Below, one piece after another: positions 7,276 through 14,424 of a DNA stretch of 15,158 bases. The DNA is from an uncultured Bacilli bacterium (GTDB lineage Bacteria; Bacillota_I; Bacilli_A; RF39; UBA660). Where the stretch lies: positions 1 through 15,158 of the forward strand of contig CAJTXY010000031.1 of NCBI GenBank assembly GCA_910583685.1, written 5' to 3'. The notes below the pieces were generated by a model that saw only the letters and a list, made by a program, of their open reading frames with translations, made no database searches and had not been told where the DNA came from. How positions within the stretch are numbered: position 1 is the first letter of the stretch; each line of letters opens with the position of its first letter. A program made the translations under genes and the position numbers.

Positions 7276-7650
7276 CTAGGCTGTATTTTTTTGCATCTTG
7301 TTAATACCAATCATACTACCAAAAATAGATGTGAATGTAATAATTAAGTCATATAATAACATTTTCGTTTCCATATCTTTTTGAACGATAAAGAAAGTAA
7401 TTACTGTTAGTAGGAAAATAATCATCATTGCAAATTTGAAACCTTCTAAGTACCCATTTTTGGAAGAACGAGCACCTAGTTTTAGACTATTTGCGAAAAT
7501 AACTAAGAGAATACTAATTAAATTTAACCATTTAAATAGATTATCTCCAATAATATTAAAATAATATAGAGTGGTGGTTAATACTAGAGAGAATATTAAC
7601 CATAACAGTGTAGCAAAATATAGCTTATAATGCTTTTTTATAAAATTCAT
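7276..7650 (-). CDS. Small four-helix membrane protein, TIGR04086/YrzE-like
   Basis: A 124-residue integral membrane protein with four hydrophobic segments at about 11-31, 41-59, 72-91 and 98-117. Between helices 2 and 3 is the polar motif LGARSSKNGYLEGF, and helix 4 contains a small-residue GSMIG patch. This layout resembles the TIGR04086/YrzE family of small Bacillota membrane proteins, whose function is unknown. The assignment is from pattern memory and moderate. The start is supported by GAGGTG four bases upstream on the minus strand. It runs opposite to all flanking genes, converges with xerC onto a shared terminator, and is divergent from the next gene. Confidence 0.75.
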   Translation of the reverse strand: MNFIKKHYKLYFATLLWLIFSLVLTTTLYYFNIIGDNLFKWLNLISILLVIFANSLKLGARSSKNGYLEGFKFAMMIIFLLTVITFFIVQKDMETKMLLYDLIITFTSIFGSMIGINKMQKNTA

Positions 7651-7726
7651 ATGTCACCTCTTATTAAAAGTTATGTAAAATGTATAAAATTTATGTTTTA
7701 TTATCACTATATGGGTAGGTGATGAT

Positions 7727-8371
7727 ATGAAATATTTTTTAGTGTTAGAACGCACATTGCTTTTTTATGTAATTATTACCATTTTATATCGTTTTATGGG
7801 AAAAAGAGAAGTGGGCGAGTTGAGTATCTTGGATTTAATTGTCTCTATTTTGATTGCAGAACTTGCGGCAATTGCTATTGATAAATACAACGAAAGTATA
7901 CTGTTAGCAATTATTCCTATGCTTGCCCTTGTTGTTATTCAAATTGTTATTGCGAAAGTGTCACTTAAAAATGGTGATGTTCGAAGTGTATTAGAGGGGG
8001 AGCCTTCTGTTATTATTAATCGAGGGATGGTTGATTTTGAGGTGATGTTAAAACAACGTTATAACCTAGATGATTTATTGACACAGCTTAGAAGTCAGGG
8101 AATTCGTAGTATTGAAGAGGTTGATTATGCTATTTTAGAAACGAGTGGAAAATTATCTGTTTTTGTAAAAAATAATAAACGGAATGGCGAATACCCCTTA
8201 CCTGTGATACTAGATGGAAAAATACAGGATGAAGTATTAGTACAAATTAATAAGAGTAAAGAATGGTTGGAAGAGGCATTAGAAGAAGAAAAAGTTGTTA
8301 GTAAAGATGTTTTTTATGCCTTTTATCGTAATCAGAAATTATTCTTAATTCGAAACCAATCTGTTAAATAG
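7727..8371 (+). CDS. DUF421/YetF family membrane protein
   Basis: A 214-residue protein with three N-terminal membrane helices (about 8-24, 33-51, 57-77), including the LSILDLIVSILIAELAAIAI stretch characteristic of DUF421. A soluble domain follows with the LEGEPSVIINRG motif (89-100) and LDDLLTQLRSQGIRSIEEVDYAILETSGKLSVF (split as about 112-145), typical of the YetF C-terminal domain. Several Bacillus paralogues (YetF, YkjA and others) share the fold; YetF-type proteins have been linked to the spore membrane in Bacillus, but no biochemical role can be read here. Length is near the family norm. AGGTGA lies upstream of ATG 7727. The family call is firm and the function is unknown. Confidence 0.88.
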   Translation: MKYFLVLERTLLFYVIITILYRFMGKREVGELSILDLIVSILIAELAAIAIDKYNESILLAIIPMLALVVIQIVIAKVSLKNGDVRSVLEGEPSVIINRGMVDFEVMLKQRYNLDDLLTQLRSQGIRSIEEVDYAILETSGKLSVFVKNNKRNGEYPLPVILDGKIQDEVLVQINKSKEWLEEALEEEKVVSKDVFYAFYRNQKLFLIRNQSVK

Positions 8372-8417
8372 ACAATATTCTAGATTTTACTGTGTTAATA
8401 TTCATTTGGTGATTTCT

Positions 8418-9599
8418 ATGAAAATTAAAGTTTTGAGTGTCCTTCTTATTTTACTTTTACTTATTTTATTTGTACCTACTCCTAAAAAGAAGGATCCTGT
8501 TAAACAGAGGATGGTTAAAGAAGAAGAGACAAGAGGCGTATTTTTATCTTATATAGAACTTAAGAATTATTTATATCAAAAAAGTGAGGAAGAGAGTAAG
8601 AAGAATATAAAAGACATTATTACTAATATCAAAAAGAATAATTTTAATTTGCTTATATTGCAAGTACGATCTTTTTCAGATGCTATTTACCCCTCTAAAA
8701 TATTTCCAAGCTCTAAAGTGGTTTGTTCTAGGGAAGGAGAAGAGTTAGATTATGATTACCTAGATTATTTCTTAATGCTTGCTCATCAAGAGGGAATTGA
8801 AGTTCATGCTTGGATTAACTTATATCGTGTTAGTAGTAGCTGTGATACTTCTCTTTTAAGTCCAAAGAATCCAGCTTACCATCTACTTGGTACTTCTAGT
8901 GTAGATGTGATTGAGGGAAAGGGTATTTATTATAATCCTGCGAGTGAGGAGGTTAAGAGATTGATTGTTTCTGGTGTAGAAGAGATTGTTGAAAATTACG
9001 ATGTAGATGGTGTTCACGTAGATGATTATTTCTACCCGAATAAAACGATTGATCTTGTCAGTTATGAAGAAAGTGGGGAAAAAGATTCTCTTTATAACTA
9101 TCGTCTGAGTCACGTGAGTGATTTAATGAGCCGAATTTATCGAGCTGTTCATAAAAAGAAAAATTGTGTATTTGGTATCTCTCCTCAGGGGAATATCGAA
9201 AATAACTATGAAACAGAGTTTGCTGATGTACGTAAATGGGGGAGCAGTAAAGGTTATGTTGATTATTTAATGCCACAGGTTTATTATGGTTTCTATAATG
9301 AAGCAAAGCCTTATTATGAAGTGGTAAAAGAGTGGAACGATTTAGTAGTAGATCCTAGCGTTTCTCTTTACTTTACACTTGCACTTTACAAAACGGGAGT
9401 TGTAGATAGTTTCGCCAAAAGCGGTGCTAATGAATGGATTGAGGAGAATAATATCTTGAAGAAGGAGGTTTTAATAGCAAGGGGATTAAAACAATATAAA
9501 GGTTTTTCACTCTTTCGATATGATTATTTAGTTAATTCTGATTTACAGACAGAAAATACGATTTTAGAGATAGAAAATTTACAGGAAGTTTTAGATTAG
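8418..9599 (+). CDS. Membrane-anchored GHL10 / family 10 glycosyl-hydrolase-like protein
   Basis: A 393-residue protein with a very hydrophobic N-terminal segment (5-19) and no clear cleavage site or lipobox, so it is probably tethered outside the membrane. The remainder is a TIM-barrel-like domain of the GHL10 (DUF187, YngK-like) family. Visible motifs are TRGVFLS at 38-44, NLLILQVRSFSDAIYPS (77-93), EVHAWINLYRV (128-138), YDVDGVHVDDYFYP (194-207) with paired acidic residues, FGISPQGN (252-259) and DYLMPQVYYGF (282-292). Related proteins act on, or are thought to act on, cell-wall or other extracellular glycans; the substrate here is unknown. ATG 8418 follows GGTGA by five bases; upstream TTG/GTG codons overlap that site. 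A weak TGTTAATAT -10 lies at 8393-8401. Family assignment is strong, enzymatic activity unproven. Confidence 0.9.
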   Translation: MKIKVLSVLLILLLLILFVPTPKKKDPVKQRMVKEEETRGVFLSYIELKNYLYQKSEEESKKNIKDIITNIKKNNFNLLILQVRSFSDAIYPSKIFPSSKVVCSREGEELDYDYLDYFLMLAHQEGIEVHAWINLYRVSSSCDTSLLSPKNPAYHLLGTSSVDVIEGKGIYYNPASEEVKRLIVSGVEEIVENYDVDGVHVDDYFYPNKTIDLVSYEESGEKDSLYNYRLSHVSDLMSRIYRAVHKKKNCVFGISPQGNIENNYETEFADVRKWGSSKGYVDYLMPQVYYGFYNEAKPYYEVVKEWNDLVVDPSVSLYFTLALYKTGVVDSFAKSGANEWIEENNILKKEVLIARGLKQYKGFSLFRYDYLVNSDLQTENTILEIENLQEVLD

Positions 9600-9620
9600 T
9601 ATTTCTTTTTTTATAAAATT

Positions 9621-9629
9621 TGGTATACT
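9621..9629 (+). promoter_or_regulatory. Extended -10 promoter for the first prepilin gene
   Basis: TGGTATACT is a TGn-extended -10 box with a weak -35 region. The expected start near 9636 is two bases before the AAGAGGGTG ribosome site. Confidence 0.5.
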
Positions 9630-9652
9630 TAAATAGTAAGAGGGTGAAGAAA

Positions 9653-10168
9653 ATGCAGAAAGGTTTTACCTTAGTAGAATTATTAGCAACACTTGCAATT
9701 TTATCTATTATTATGTTAATTGCAGTACCAAATGTTATGGGAATACTAGATCGTAATAAAAGAACTACTTATTTAGAAGATGCGAAGAAATTAGTGACAC
9801 AGGCTGATTATAAGTTTCGTAAAGACTTGTCTATTGAAAAGCCTATCAATGGAAGATGTATTGTTTTTCGAATGAGAGCATTAGATGTCAGCGAAATTAA
9901 AAAGGGACCAGAGGGAGCCTTGTATGATACCACAAATAGTTTTGTTGCTATTGCCTATAGTGGTGGAAAATATCAATATGGTGTTATGTTATATGAAAAC
10001 AATAATAAAAAGCGTGGAGTAAAGTTTGTTAATAGTACTCATTTGAATAGGGAGACAGCCATGATGAATTATGTCACAGAAGGAAATAATCCGATTTCTC
10101 TATCTGCAGGGAAAACTATTACTGGTGTTGGTTTTAGTTGTATTATTCAATCCGTTATATCAGGCTAA
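9653..10168 (+). CDS. Type IV prepilin-like (ComGC/GspG-style) protein
   Basis: The 171-residue product begins MQKGFTLVELLATLAIL: a four-residue leader ending in Gly4, Phe5 as the expected N-methylated first mature residue, and Glu9 at mature position +5, followed by a hydrophobic helix to about residue 30. This is the class III signal processed by a prepilin peptidase, and assembly would be outside the membrane. The rest is a globular domain of unknown specificity with two cysteines (in GRCIVF and FSCIIQ) that could form a disulfide joining the strands. ATG 9653 is chosen because AGGGTG precedes it closely and the short leader fits. No pilus ATPase, platform or peptidase gene is nearby. It could be a competence pseudopilin, a secretion pseudopilin or a pilus subunit. 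Confidence 0.87.
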   Translation: MQKGFTLVELLATLAILSIIMLIAVPNVMGILDRNKRTTYLEDAKKLVTQADYKFRKDLSIEKPINGRCIVFRMRALDVSEIKKGPEGALYDTTNSFVAIAYSGGKYQYGVMLYENNNKKRGVKFVNSTHLNRETAMMNYVTEGNNPISLSAGKTITGVGFSCIIQSVISG

Positions 10169-10175
10169 GTTTTGA

Positions 10176-10205
10176 TTGACGAAAAATGAGTGTTTATGGT
10201 ATTAT
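10176..10205 (+). promoter_or_regulatory. Promoter for the second prepilin gene
   Basis: TTGACG (10176-10181) is 18 bases before TATTAT (10200-10205), which is preceded by TGG, an extended -10. The expected start near 10212 lies on the AAGG of the ribosome site for ATG 10223. Confidence 0.6.
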
Positions 10206-10222
10206 AGATGTAAGGTAAAGAT

Positions 10223-10783
10223 ATGGAGGCTATGGAAGTGAGAAAAAATAGTAGAAATAAAGGATTTACATTGATTGAGTTATTAGCGGTTATCATTATT
10301 TTAGGAATCTTGATGGCAGTTGCTATTCCATCAATGACTAAGTATATTGAAAATTCGAAAAAAGATGCTTTTTGGCAAACAGCCAAAACTTATGTTAATG
10401 CAGCCCGTTATGGACTTTTAAATGATGAATTTTCTAATACGGCAGGAGGTATTTGTTCTTTGCCGCCAACTGGGGAAGCAACTGTAATTCCAACCAATAT
10501 TATTACGCTTGAAAAAGGAAGTAAGAAGTCTGCTTGGAATAAGGATCTTTCTGTTAGTTATGTAGTTTGTGTAGATGAGGGGACAGCAGATAAACCAAAA
10601 TATGTTTATTATTATTCTGGAAAAGACTCTGATAATAATGGAATTGCCATTCCGACACAGGAAGATGCTTTGGCAAGAGGAGCTGTTAAAAGAGGAGAAG
10701 CAAGTGCAGCTAGGCAACCTGCATTAAATGCAAGACCATCTGTAGGGAGTAAGACTCCAAAGGTTTCGCAAATATGTGCTTAA
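10223..10783 (+). CDS. Type IV prepilin-like protein, second copy
   Basis: 186 residues with the prepilin motif NKGFTLIELLAVIIILGILMAVAIP: cleavage after Gly14, mature Phe15, Glu19 at +5, and a hydrophobic helix to about 36. The mature domain has Cys residues in GGICSLP, YVVCVDE and QICA. It includes an Asp/Asn-rich SGKDSDNNGI stretch that resembles calcium-binding loops in major pseudopilins, and a low-complexity Ala/Arg/Pro tail. ATG 10223 has AAGG seven bases upstream, but GTG 10238 has a better GGAGG eight bases upstream and would give the nine-residue leader MRKNSRNKG; the start is uncertain. Beyond the shared N-terminus it shows little similarity to the gene at 9653, so they are separate subunits, not a recent duplication. 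Each has its own promoter. Confidence 0.87.
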   Translation: MEAMEVRKNSRNKGFTLIELLAVIIILGILMAVAIPSMTKYIENSKKDAFWQTAKTYVNAARYGLLNDEFSNTAGGICSLPPTGEATVIPTNIITLEKGSKKSAWNKDLSVSYVVCVDEGTADKPKYVYYYSGKDSDNNGIAIPTQEDALARGAVKRGEASAARQPALNARPSVGSKTPKVSQICA

Positions 10784-10785
10784 TA

Positions 10786-10794
10786 TGATATAAT
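10786..10794 (+). promoter_or_regulatory. Extended -10 promoter for nfo
   Basis: TGATATAAT is a consensus extended -10; TCGCAA at 10766-10771 is a weak -35, 17 bases upstream. The predicted start near 10801 is inside the terminator stem that follows, so only read-through RNA from the prepilin gene would contain the whole hairpin. Confidence 0.6.
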
Positions 10795-10795
10795 G

Positions 10796-10820
10796 AACCT
10801 AAGAGATTAGGTTTTTCTTT
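10796..10820 (+). terminator. Terminator after the second prepilin gene
   Basis: AACCTAA (10796-10802) pairs with TTAGGTT (10807-10813) around loop GAGA, followed by a T-rich run. It begins 12 bases after the stop codon. Confidence 0.7.
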
Positions 10821-10838
10821 TGAAATGGGAGGTATTTT

Positions 10839-11726
10839 ATGTTACTACTCGGATGTCACGTCAATTTTAATAAAGATAGTCAAGTTCTTGGCAGTTTAGA
10901 ACAGGCACTTTCCTATGGGGCAACTACTTTTATGTTTTATACAGGGGCACCACAAAATACAGTGCGTGGGAAGATTAAACTTGATAAGGTGGAAGAAGCG
11001 AAGGCTTTGATGAAGGATTATAGTCTTGATTATTCTAAGGTTGTCGTTCACGCTCCTTATATTATTAATCTTGCTAATAGTAAAGATCAAGAGAAATATC
11101 AGTTTTCGATTGATTTTTTAAAACAGGAATTAAAGCGTTGTGAAGAATTAGAAGTCTTTCAAATTGTTCTCCATCCTGGTAGTCATATTGGATTGGGGCG
11201 AGATGTTGGTATTCAAAATATTATTAATGCTCTAAATGAAGTGTTACAAGACAGCAAGGTTACGATTTTATTAGAGACAATGGCCGGAAAAGGAACGGAG
11301 CTTGGAGTTAGTATTGATGATATTAAAGAAATTATAGATGGGGTTCATCATAAAAAACATATTGGAATCTGTCTTGATACTTGTCATTTGAATGATGCTG
11401 GTTATGATGTTAGTCATTTTGATGAAATTTTAGATGAAATCGATGAGAAAATTGGCCTTTCTTTTCTGGGCTGTGTTCATATTAATGATAGTAAAAATCC
11501 AAGGGAATCTCACAAAGACCGACACGAAAACTTTGGATTAGGTACCATTGGCTTTCATTCTTTATTAGATATTGTTTATAACAAACGACTAGATGATGTT
11601 CCTAAAATATTAGAAACACCTTATGTCGATAGAGAATTTCCTCCTTATCGCTATGAAATTGAGATGATTAAAAAACGGGAATTTGATGAGAATTTAATAG
11701 AAAATATAAAAAAACAAGTTCTTTAA
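10839..11726 (+). CDS. nfo: Endonuclease IV (AP endonuclease)
   Basis: A zinc-dependent apurinic/apyrimidinic endonuclease of base excision repair. The 295-residue TIM-barrel protein shows all nine metal ligands of the family: His71 (VHAPY), His112 (LHPGS), Glu146 (LLETM), Asp180 and His183 (CLDTCH), His214 (HINDSK), Asp227 and His229 (KDRHEN) and Glu259 (LETPY). Length is typical. The start ATG follows GGGAGG by six bases. It converges with a small minus-strand gene of DUF2624/YqfT type; in Bacillus the nfo homologue yqfS is followed by yqfT on the same strand, so the partner appears inverted here. The last codons and stop lie within a shared terminator hairpin. Identification is secure. Confidence 0.97.
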   Translation: MLLLGCHVNFNKDSQVLGSLEQALSYGATTFMFYTGAPQNTVRGKIKLDKVEEAKALMKDYSLDYSKVVVHAPYIINLANSKDQEKYQFSIDFLKQELKRCEELEVFQIVLHPGSHIGLGRDVGIQNIINALNEVLQDSKVTILLETMAGKGTELGVSIDDIKEIIDGVHHKKHIGICLDTCHLNDAGYDVSHFDEILDEIDEKIGLSFLGCVHINDSKNPRESHKDRHENFGLGTIGFHSLLDIVYNKRLDDVPKILETPYVDREFPPYRYEIEMIKKREFDENLIENIKKQVL

Positions 11727-11742
11727 AAAAACTTGTTTTTTG
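11711..11742. terminator. Bidirectional terminator shared by nfo and the converging gene
   Basis: AAAACAAGTT (11711-11720) pairs with AACTTGTTTT (11730-11739); A-runs lie on the left and T-runs on the right, so both strands have a U-tract after the stem. The stop codons of both genes (11724-11726 plus strand; 11723-11725 minus strand) lie in the nine-base loop. Confidence 0.75.
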
Positions 11743-11977
11743 TCGTAATATATTTCTTGGCTATTTCTTCATAAAGACTTATACTAAGATAAGGTTTAAT
11801 GGTTTTTAGAGTTTCTATTCCATCTGGTCTTAATAGAGCTTTATAATTTTTTTTGATAAATTCATAAATAATAGAAACCTCTTTTTCTGTTGCCGTTGCC
11901 CCTTCCTTTTTAATGTAGTTTTCAACATCTTTGGGGGTCATACTATAAATATAGTTTTCGATTAGTTTATCGTACAT
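11723..11977 (-). CDS. Small DUF2624/YqfT-like protein
   Basis: An 84-residue, charged, probably all-helical protein. The pattern MTPKDVENYIKKEG near residues 13-26, followed by a TEKEVSIIYEFIKKNYKALL helix and a third helix near the C-terminus, resembles DUF2624 (Bacillus YqfT), a small family of unknown function encoded next to nfo. The resemblance is from memory and the neighbour supports it. The start is well set by GAGGAG six bases upstream on the minus strand. Its 3' end overlaps nfo by four bases, and the two genes share a terminator. No membrane segment or metal-binding motif is visible. Confidence 0.75.
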   Translation of the reverse strand: MYDKLIENYIYSMTPKDVENYIKKEGATATEKEVSIIYEFIKKNYKALLRPDGIETLKTIKPYLSISLYEEIAKKYITTKNKFF

Positions 11978-12040
11978 AAAAATCTCCTCATACTAATATA
12001 TGAATTATTTGTAATTTAAGTACCTAGAAAGGATGGTTAT

Positions 12041-14107
12041 ATGAAAAAGAGAATTCATAAAAAGCGTCGTCAAAGACAGGAAGTAAAAGAAAAACGTCGT
12101 TTTGCTATTTTTATGGTTATTATTATTTTGTTGTTTTCTACTATTATGATTCAACTTTGTAATACAATGCTTTTTCATAAAAAAGAGTATCAGAAAAATT
12201 TGAAAGAGCTTACTTATACTAAAGTAGAGGGTCCTTCTTCCCCTAGAGGAAGAATTTATGATCGTAATGGGAATATCATTGTTGATAATAAGGCGATTAA
12301 AACAATTTATTATAAAAAAGATAAGAAGACAACGGTGGCAGAAGAAGTGGAGCTTGCTTATTTAGTTTCACCTCATTTGAATTTAGATAGTACAAAATTA
12401 CAAGATAGAAATAAAAGGGAATTCTACTTGGCGAGATTTCCAAAAAAAGTTAAGAAGCTAATTACGAAAAAGGAATGGGAAAAGTATTATGCTAGAGAGC
12501 TTTCTAATAGTGATATTGAAAAGATGAAGATTGAGAGAATTCCTGTTAGTGAGCTTGATTCCTTTACTGATTCTGATAACAAGGCTGCTTATTTATACTA
12601 TTTAATGAATAAGGGTTATACTTATGATGAGAAAGTAATTAGAACTGGTGATGTGACAGAAGAGGAGTATGCCTATGTTGCAGAGAATAATCAGTCTTTA
12701 GGGGGATTTAATGTTAAATTAGATTGGGAGAGGGTTTATCCCTATGGTGATACTTTTCGTACTTTTTTGGGTAATGTCTCTTCAGCTTCTTCGGGAATTC
12801 CACTAGAAGAGAAGGAACATTACTTGTCCCTTGGCTATTCTTTAAATGATCGAGTGGGAATTTCTTATTTGGAAAAGCAGTATGAAGAGTATTTGCACGG
12901 TAGTAAAGATTTGTATCAGGTAGTCAATCGGCATGAACTTAAACTTTTAAAAGAAGGAAAACGAGGAAATGATATTGTTTTATCAATTGATATTAAGTTG
13001 CAGCAGGAGGTAGAGAGAATTTTAGGAGAAGAGATCATTAAAACAAAAGGGGAAGCAAATACCAATTATTATGATCATAGTTTTGTGATTCTTCAGGAGC
13101 CTACAACAGGAGAGATTTTAGCAATGGCTGGAAAGCAGGCTGTTAATATTAATGGTACTTACGAAATTCGGGATTATTCGCCATCTCTTCTTACTTCGCC
13201 TATGACTCCTGGTTCTGTTGTTAAAGGCGCATCGATGTTAGTGGGCTATAATGAGGGATCTATAAAAATAGGTGAGTATATGCTAGATGAATGCATTAAA
13301 ATCGCGGGTGCTCCTGAAAAGTGTTCTTCTCAGACATTAGGTAGAATTGATGATATTACGGCCCTTGCTAAATCTAGTAACGTTTATCAATTTAAAAGTG
13401 CAATGCGAATTGCAGGTCGTGAGTATTCAAGAGGGATGCGGATGCCGTTTAATCAGGATGCTTTTGATAAATATCGTAATATGTATCATTCCTTCGGACT
13501 TGGTGTTAAAACGGAGATTGATCTTCCTGTAGAAAGCTTGGGTTATACTAGTAAAGATACGCAAGCTGGAAATTTGTTAGATTTTGTAATGGGACAGTAT
13601 GAGACTTATACTCCAGTTCAACTTTCACAATATATTACAACCATTGCAAATGGAGGATCTAGATTGCAGCCACATTTACTAAAGGAAGTAAGAAAGTCAA
13701 CCGATGATGCTAGTATGGGAGAAGTGATTTATTCATTTAAAACAAATGTATTGAATAAGATAGATACGAAAGAGGAATATCTAAATCGTGTTAAAGAAGG
13801 ATTTCACGCAGTTGTAATGCGTGGAGATGGTTATGGTCGTGGGTATATGGAAGATTATTTTGATGGCAGCGGAAAAACGGGAACTTCACAGAGCTTTATT
13901 GATACAGATGGTGATTTAATTATTGATACAGAGACAATTTCAACTGCTTTTATAGGGTATGCTCCAACTGCAAGTCCTAAGATGACCATTACTGTTACGA
14001 GTCCTAACTCTTCTAATCCTAATACAGGAGTTGATTATGCTTCCTTAGTTACTATGCGAATTACAAAAGCGGTTACTAGTAAATTTTTTGAATTTTACCC
14101 ATTATAA
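12041..14107 (+). CDS. Class B penicillin-binding protein (transpeptidase, PBP2-like)
   Basis: A 688-residue D,D-transpeptidase that crosslinks peptidoglycan outside the membrane. A Lys/Arg-rich cytoplasmic tail (1-20) precedes a single membrane helix (about 21-42). Next comes the dimerisation domain starting SSPRGRIYDRNGNII (about 66-80), then the transpeptidase domain. Catalytic motifs are present: PGSVVK with Ser392 and Lys395, Ser445-Ser-Asn447, and Lys612-Thr-Gly. Residues about 95-215 form a charged insertion within the dimerisation region. It is monofunctional: no glycosyltransferase domain precedes it. Whether it serves elongation (PbpA/MrdA-like) or division (FtsI-like) cannot be fixed; absence of PASTA repeats and synteny with rpmG and efp favour PbpA-like. 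An AAAGGA site lies seven bases upstream. Class is secure. Confidence 0.93.
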   Translation: MKKRIHKKRRQRQEVKEKRRFAIFMVIIILLFSTIMIQLCNTMLFHKKEYQKNLKELTYTKVEGPSSPRGRIYDRNGNIIVDNKAIKTIYYKKDKKTTVAEEVELAYLVSPHLNLDSTKLQDRNKREFYLARFPKKVKKLITKKEWEKYYARELSNSDIEKMKIERIPVSELDSFTDSDNKAAYLYYLMNKGYTYDEKVIRTGDVTEEEYAYVAENNQSLGGFNVKLDWERVYPYGDTFRTFLGNVSSASSGIPLEEKEHYLSLGYSLNDRVGISYLEKQYEEYLHGSKDLYQVVNRHELKLLKEGKRGNDIVLSIDIKLQQEVERILGEEIIKTKGEANTNYYDHSFVILQEPTTGEILAMAGKQAVNINGTYEIRDYSPSLLTSPMTPGSVVKGASMLVGYNEGSIKIGEYMLDECIKIAGAPEKCSSQTLGRIDDITALAKSSNVYQFKSAMRIAGREYSRGMRMPFNQDAFDKYRNMYHSFGLGVKTEIDLPVESLGYTSKDTQAGNLLDFVMGQYETYTPVQLSQYITTIANGGSRLQPHLLKEVRKSTDDASMGEVIYSFKTNVLNKIDTKEEYLNRVKEGFHAVVMRGDGYGRGYMEDYFDGSGKTGTSQSFIDTDGDLIIDTETISTAFIGYAPTASPKMTITVTSPNSSNPNTGVDYASLVTMRITKAVTSKFFEFYPL

Positions 14108-14150
14108 GGCATTTTCTTTGTTGGATTTATCTAAAAAGTAGAAAAATGTT

Positions 14151-14178
14151 TTGCAAATGGCTAATTTTCTGTTATAAT
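14151..14178 (+). promoter_or_regulatory. Promoter for rpmG (and probably efp)
   Basis: TTGCAA (14151-14156) is 16 bases from a perfect TATAAT (14173-14178). No equally good promoter lies between rpmG and efp, so efp is probably read from here too. Confidence 0.8.
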
Positions 14179-14204
14179 ACCTATAGACGTAAGGAGGGAT
14201 TAAA

Positions 14205-14369
14205 ATGGCTAAACTTGGAAATAGACAAAAGAAAACTCTTGTTTGTACAGAATGTGGTGAAGAAAATTACCGTGTTTCTAAAAATGTAAAAAATACAACA
14301 GATCGTCTAGAAATTAGTAAATATTGTCCTAGATGTAAGAAACATACAACACATAAAGAGAAAAAGTAG
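14205..14369 (+). CDS. rpmG: 50S ribosomal protein L33
   Basis: A 54-residue protein with Cys-x-x-Cys pairs at Cys14/Cys17 and Cys41/Cys44 (VCTECG and YCPRCKKHTTHKE), the zinc-binding C+ form of L33. TTDRLEISKYCPRC is strongly conserved in the family. A strong AAGGAGGG site precedes the ATG. The N-terminus, MAKLGNRQKK, is a few residues longer than the usual short basic start. It stands alone between pbp and efp, apart from secE/nusG, which in many Bacillota accompany another rpmG copy; a second copy may exist elsewhere. Confidence 0.95.
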   Translation: MAKLGNRQKKTLVCTECGEENYRVSKNVKNTTDRLEISKYCPRCKKHTTHKEKK

Positions 14370-14379
14370 GAGATTATAG

Positions 14380-14408
14380 AATAGGAGAAAATTCTCTTAT
14401 TTCGTTTT
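14380..14408 (+). terminator. Weak hairpin between rpmG and efp
   Basis: AATAGGAGAA (14380-14389) pairs with TTCTCTTATT (14392-14401) with one G-T pair, followed by TCGTTTT. The stem is AT-rich, so it is probably a partial terminator that lets some transcription reach efp. Confidence 0.45.
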
Positions 14409-14424
14409 AAAGGGAGGATTTACA

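Noticed and set aside
7078..7347. Plus-strand frame overlapping the xerC 3' end
   Set aside because: It lies out of frame with the recombinase catalytic His/Tyr motifs, runs through the terminator and shows no recognisable domain.
8883..9306. Two minus-strand frames inside the GHL10-like gene
   Set aside because: They are antisense to conserved barrel motifs, and neither has a plausible start signal.
10165..10717. Minus-strand frames antisense to the second prepilin gene
   Set aside because: The plus strand has the full prepilin signature, promoter and terminator.
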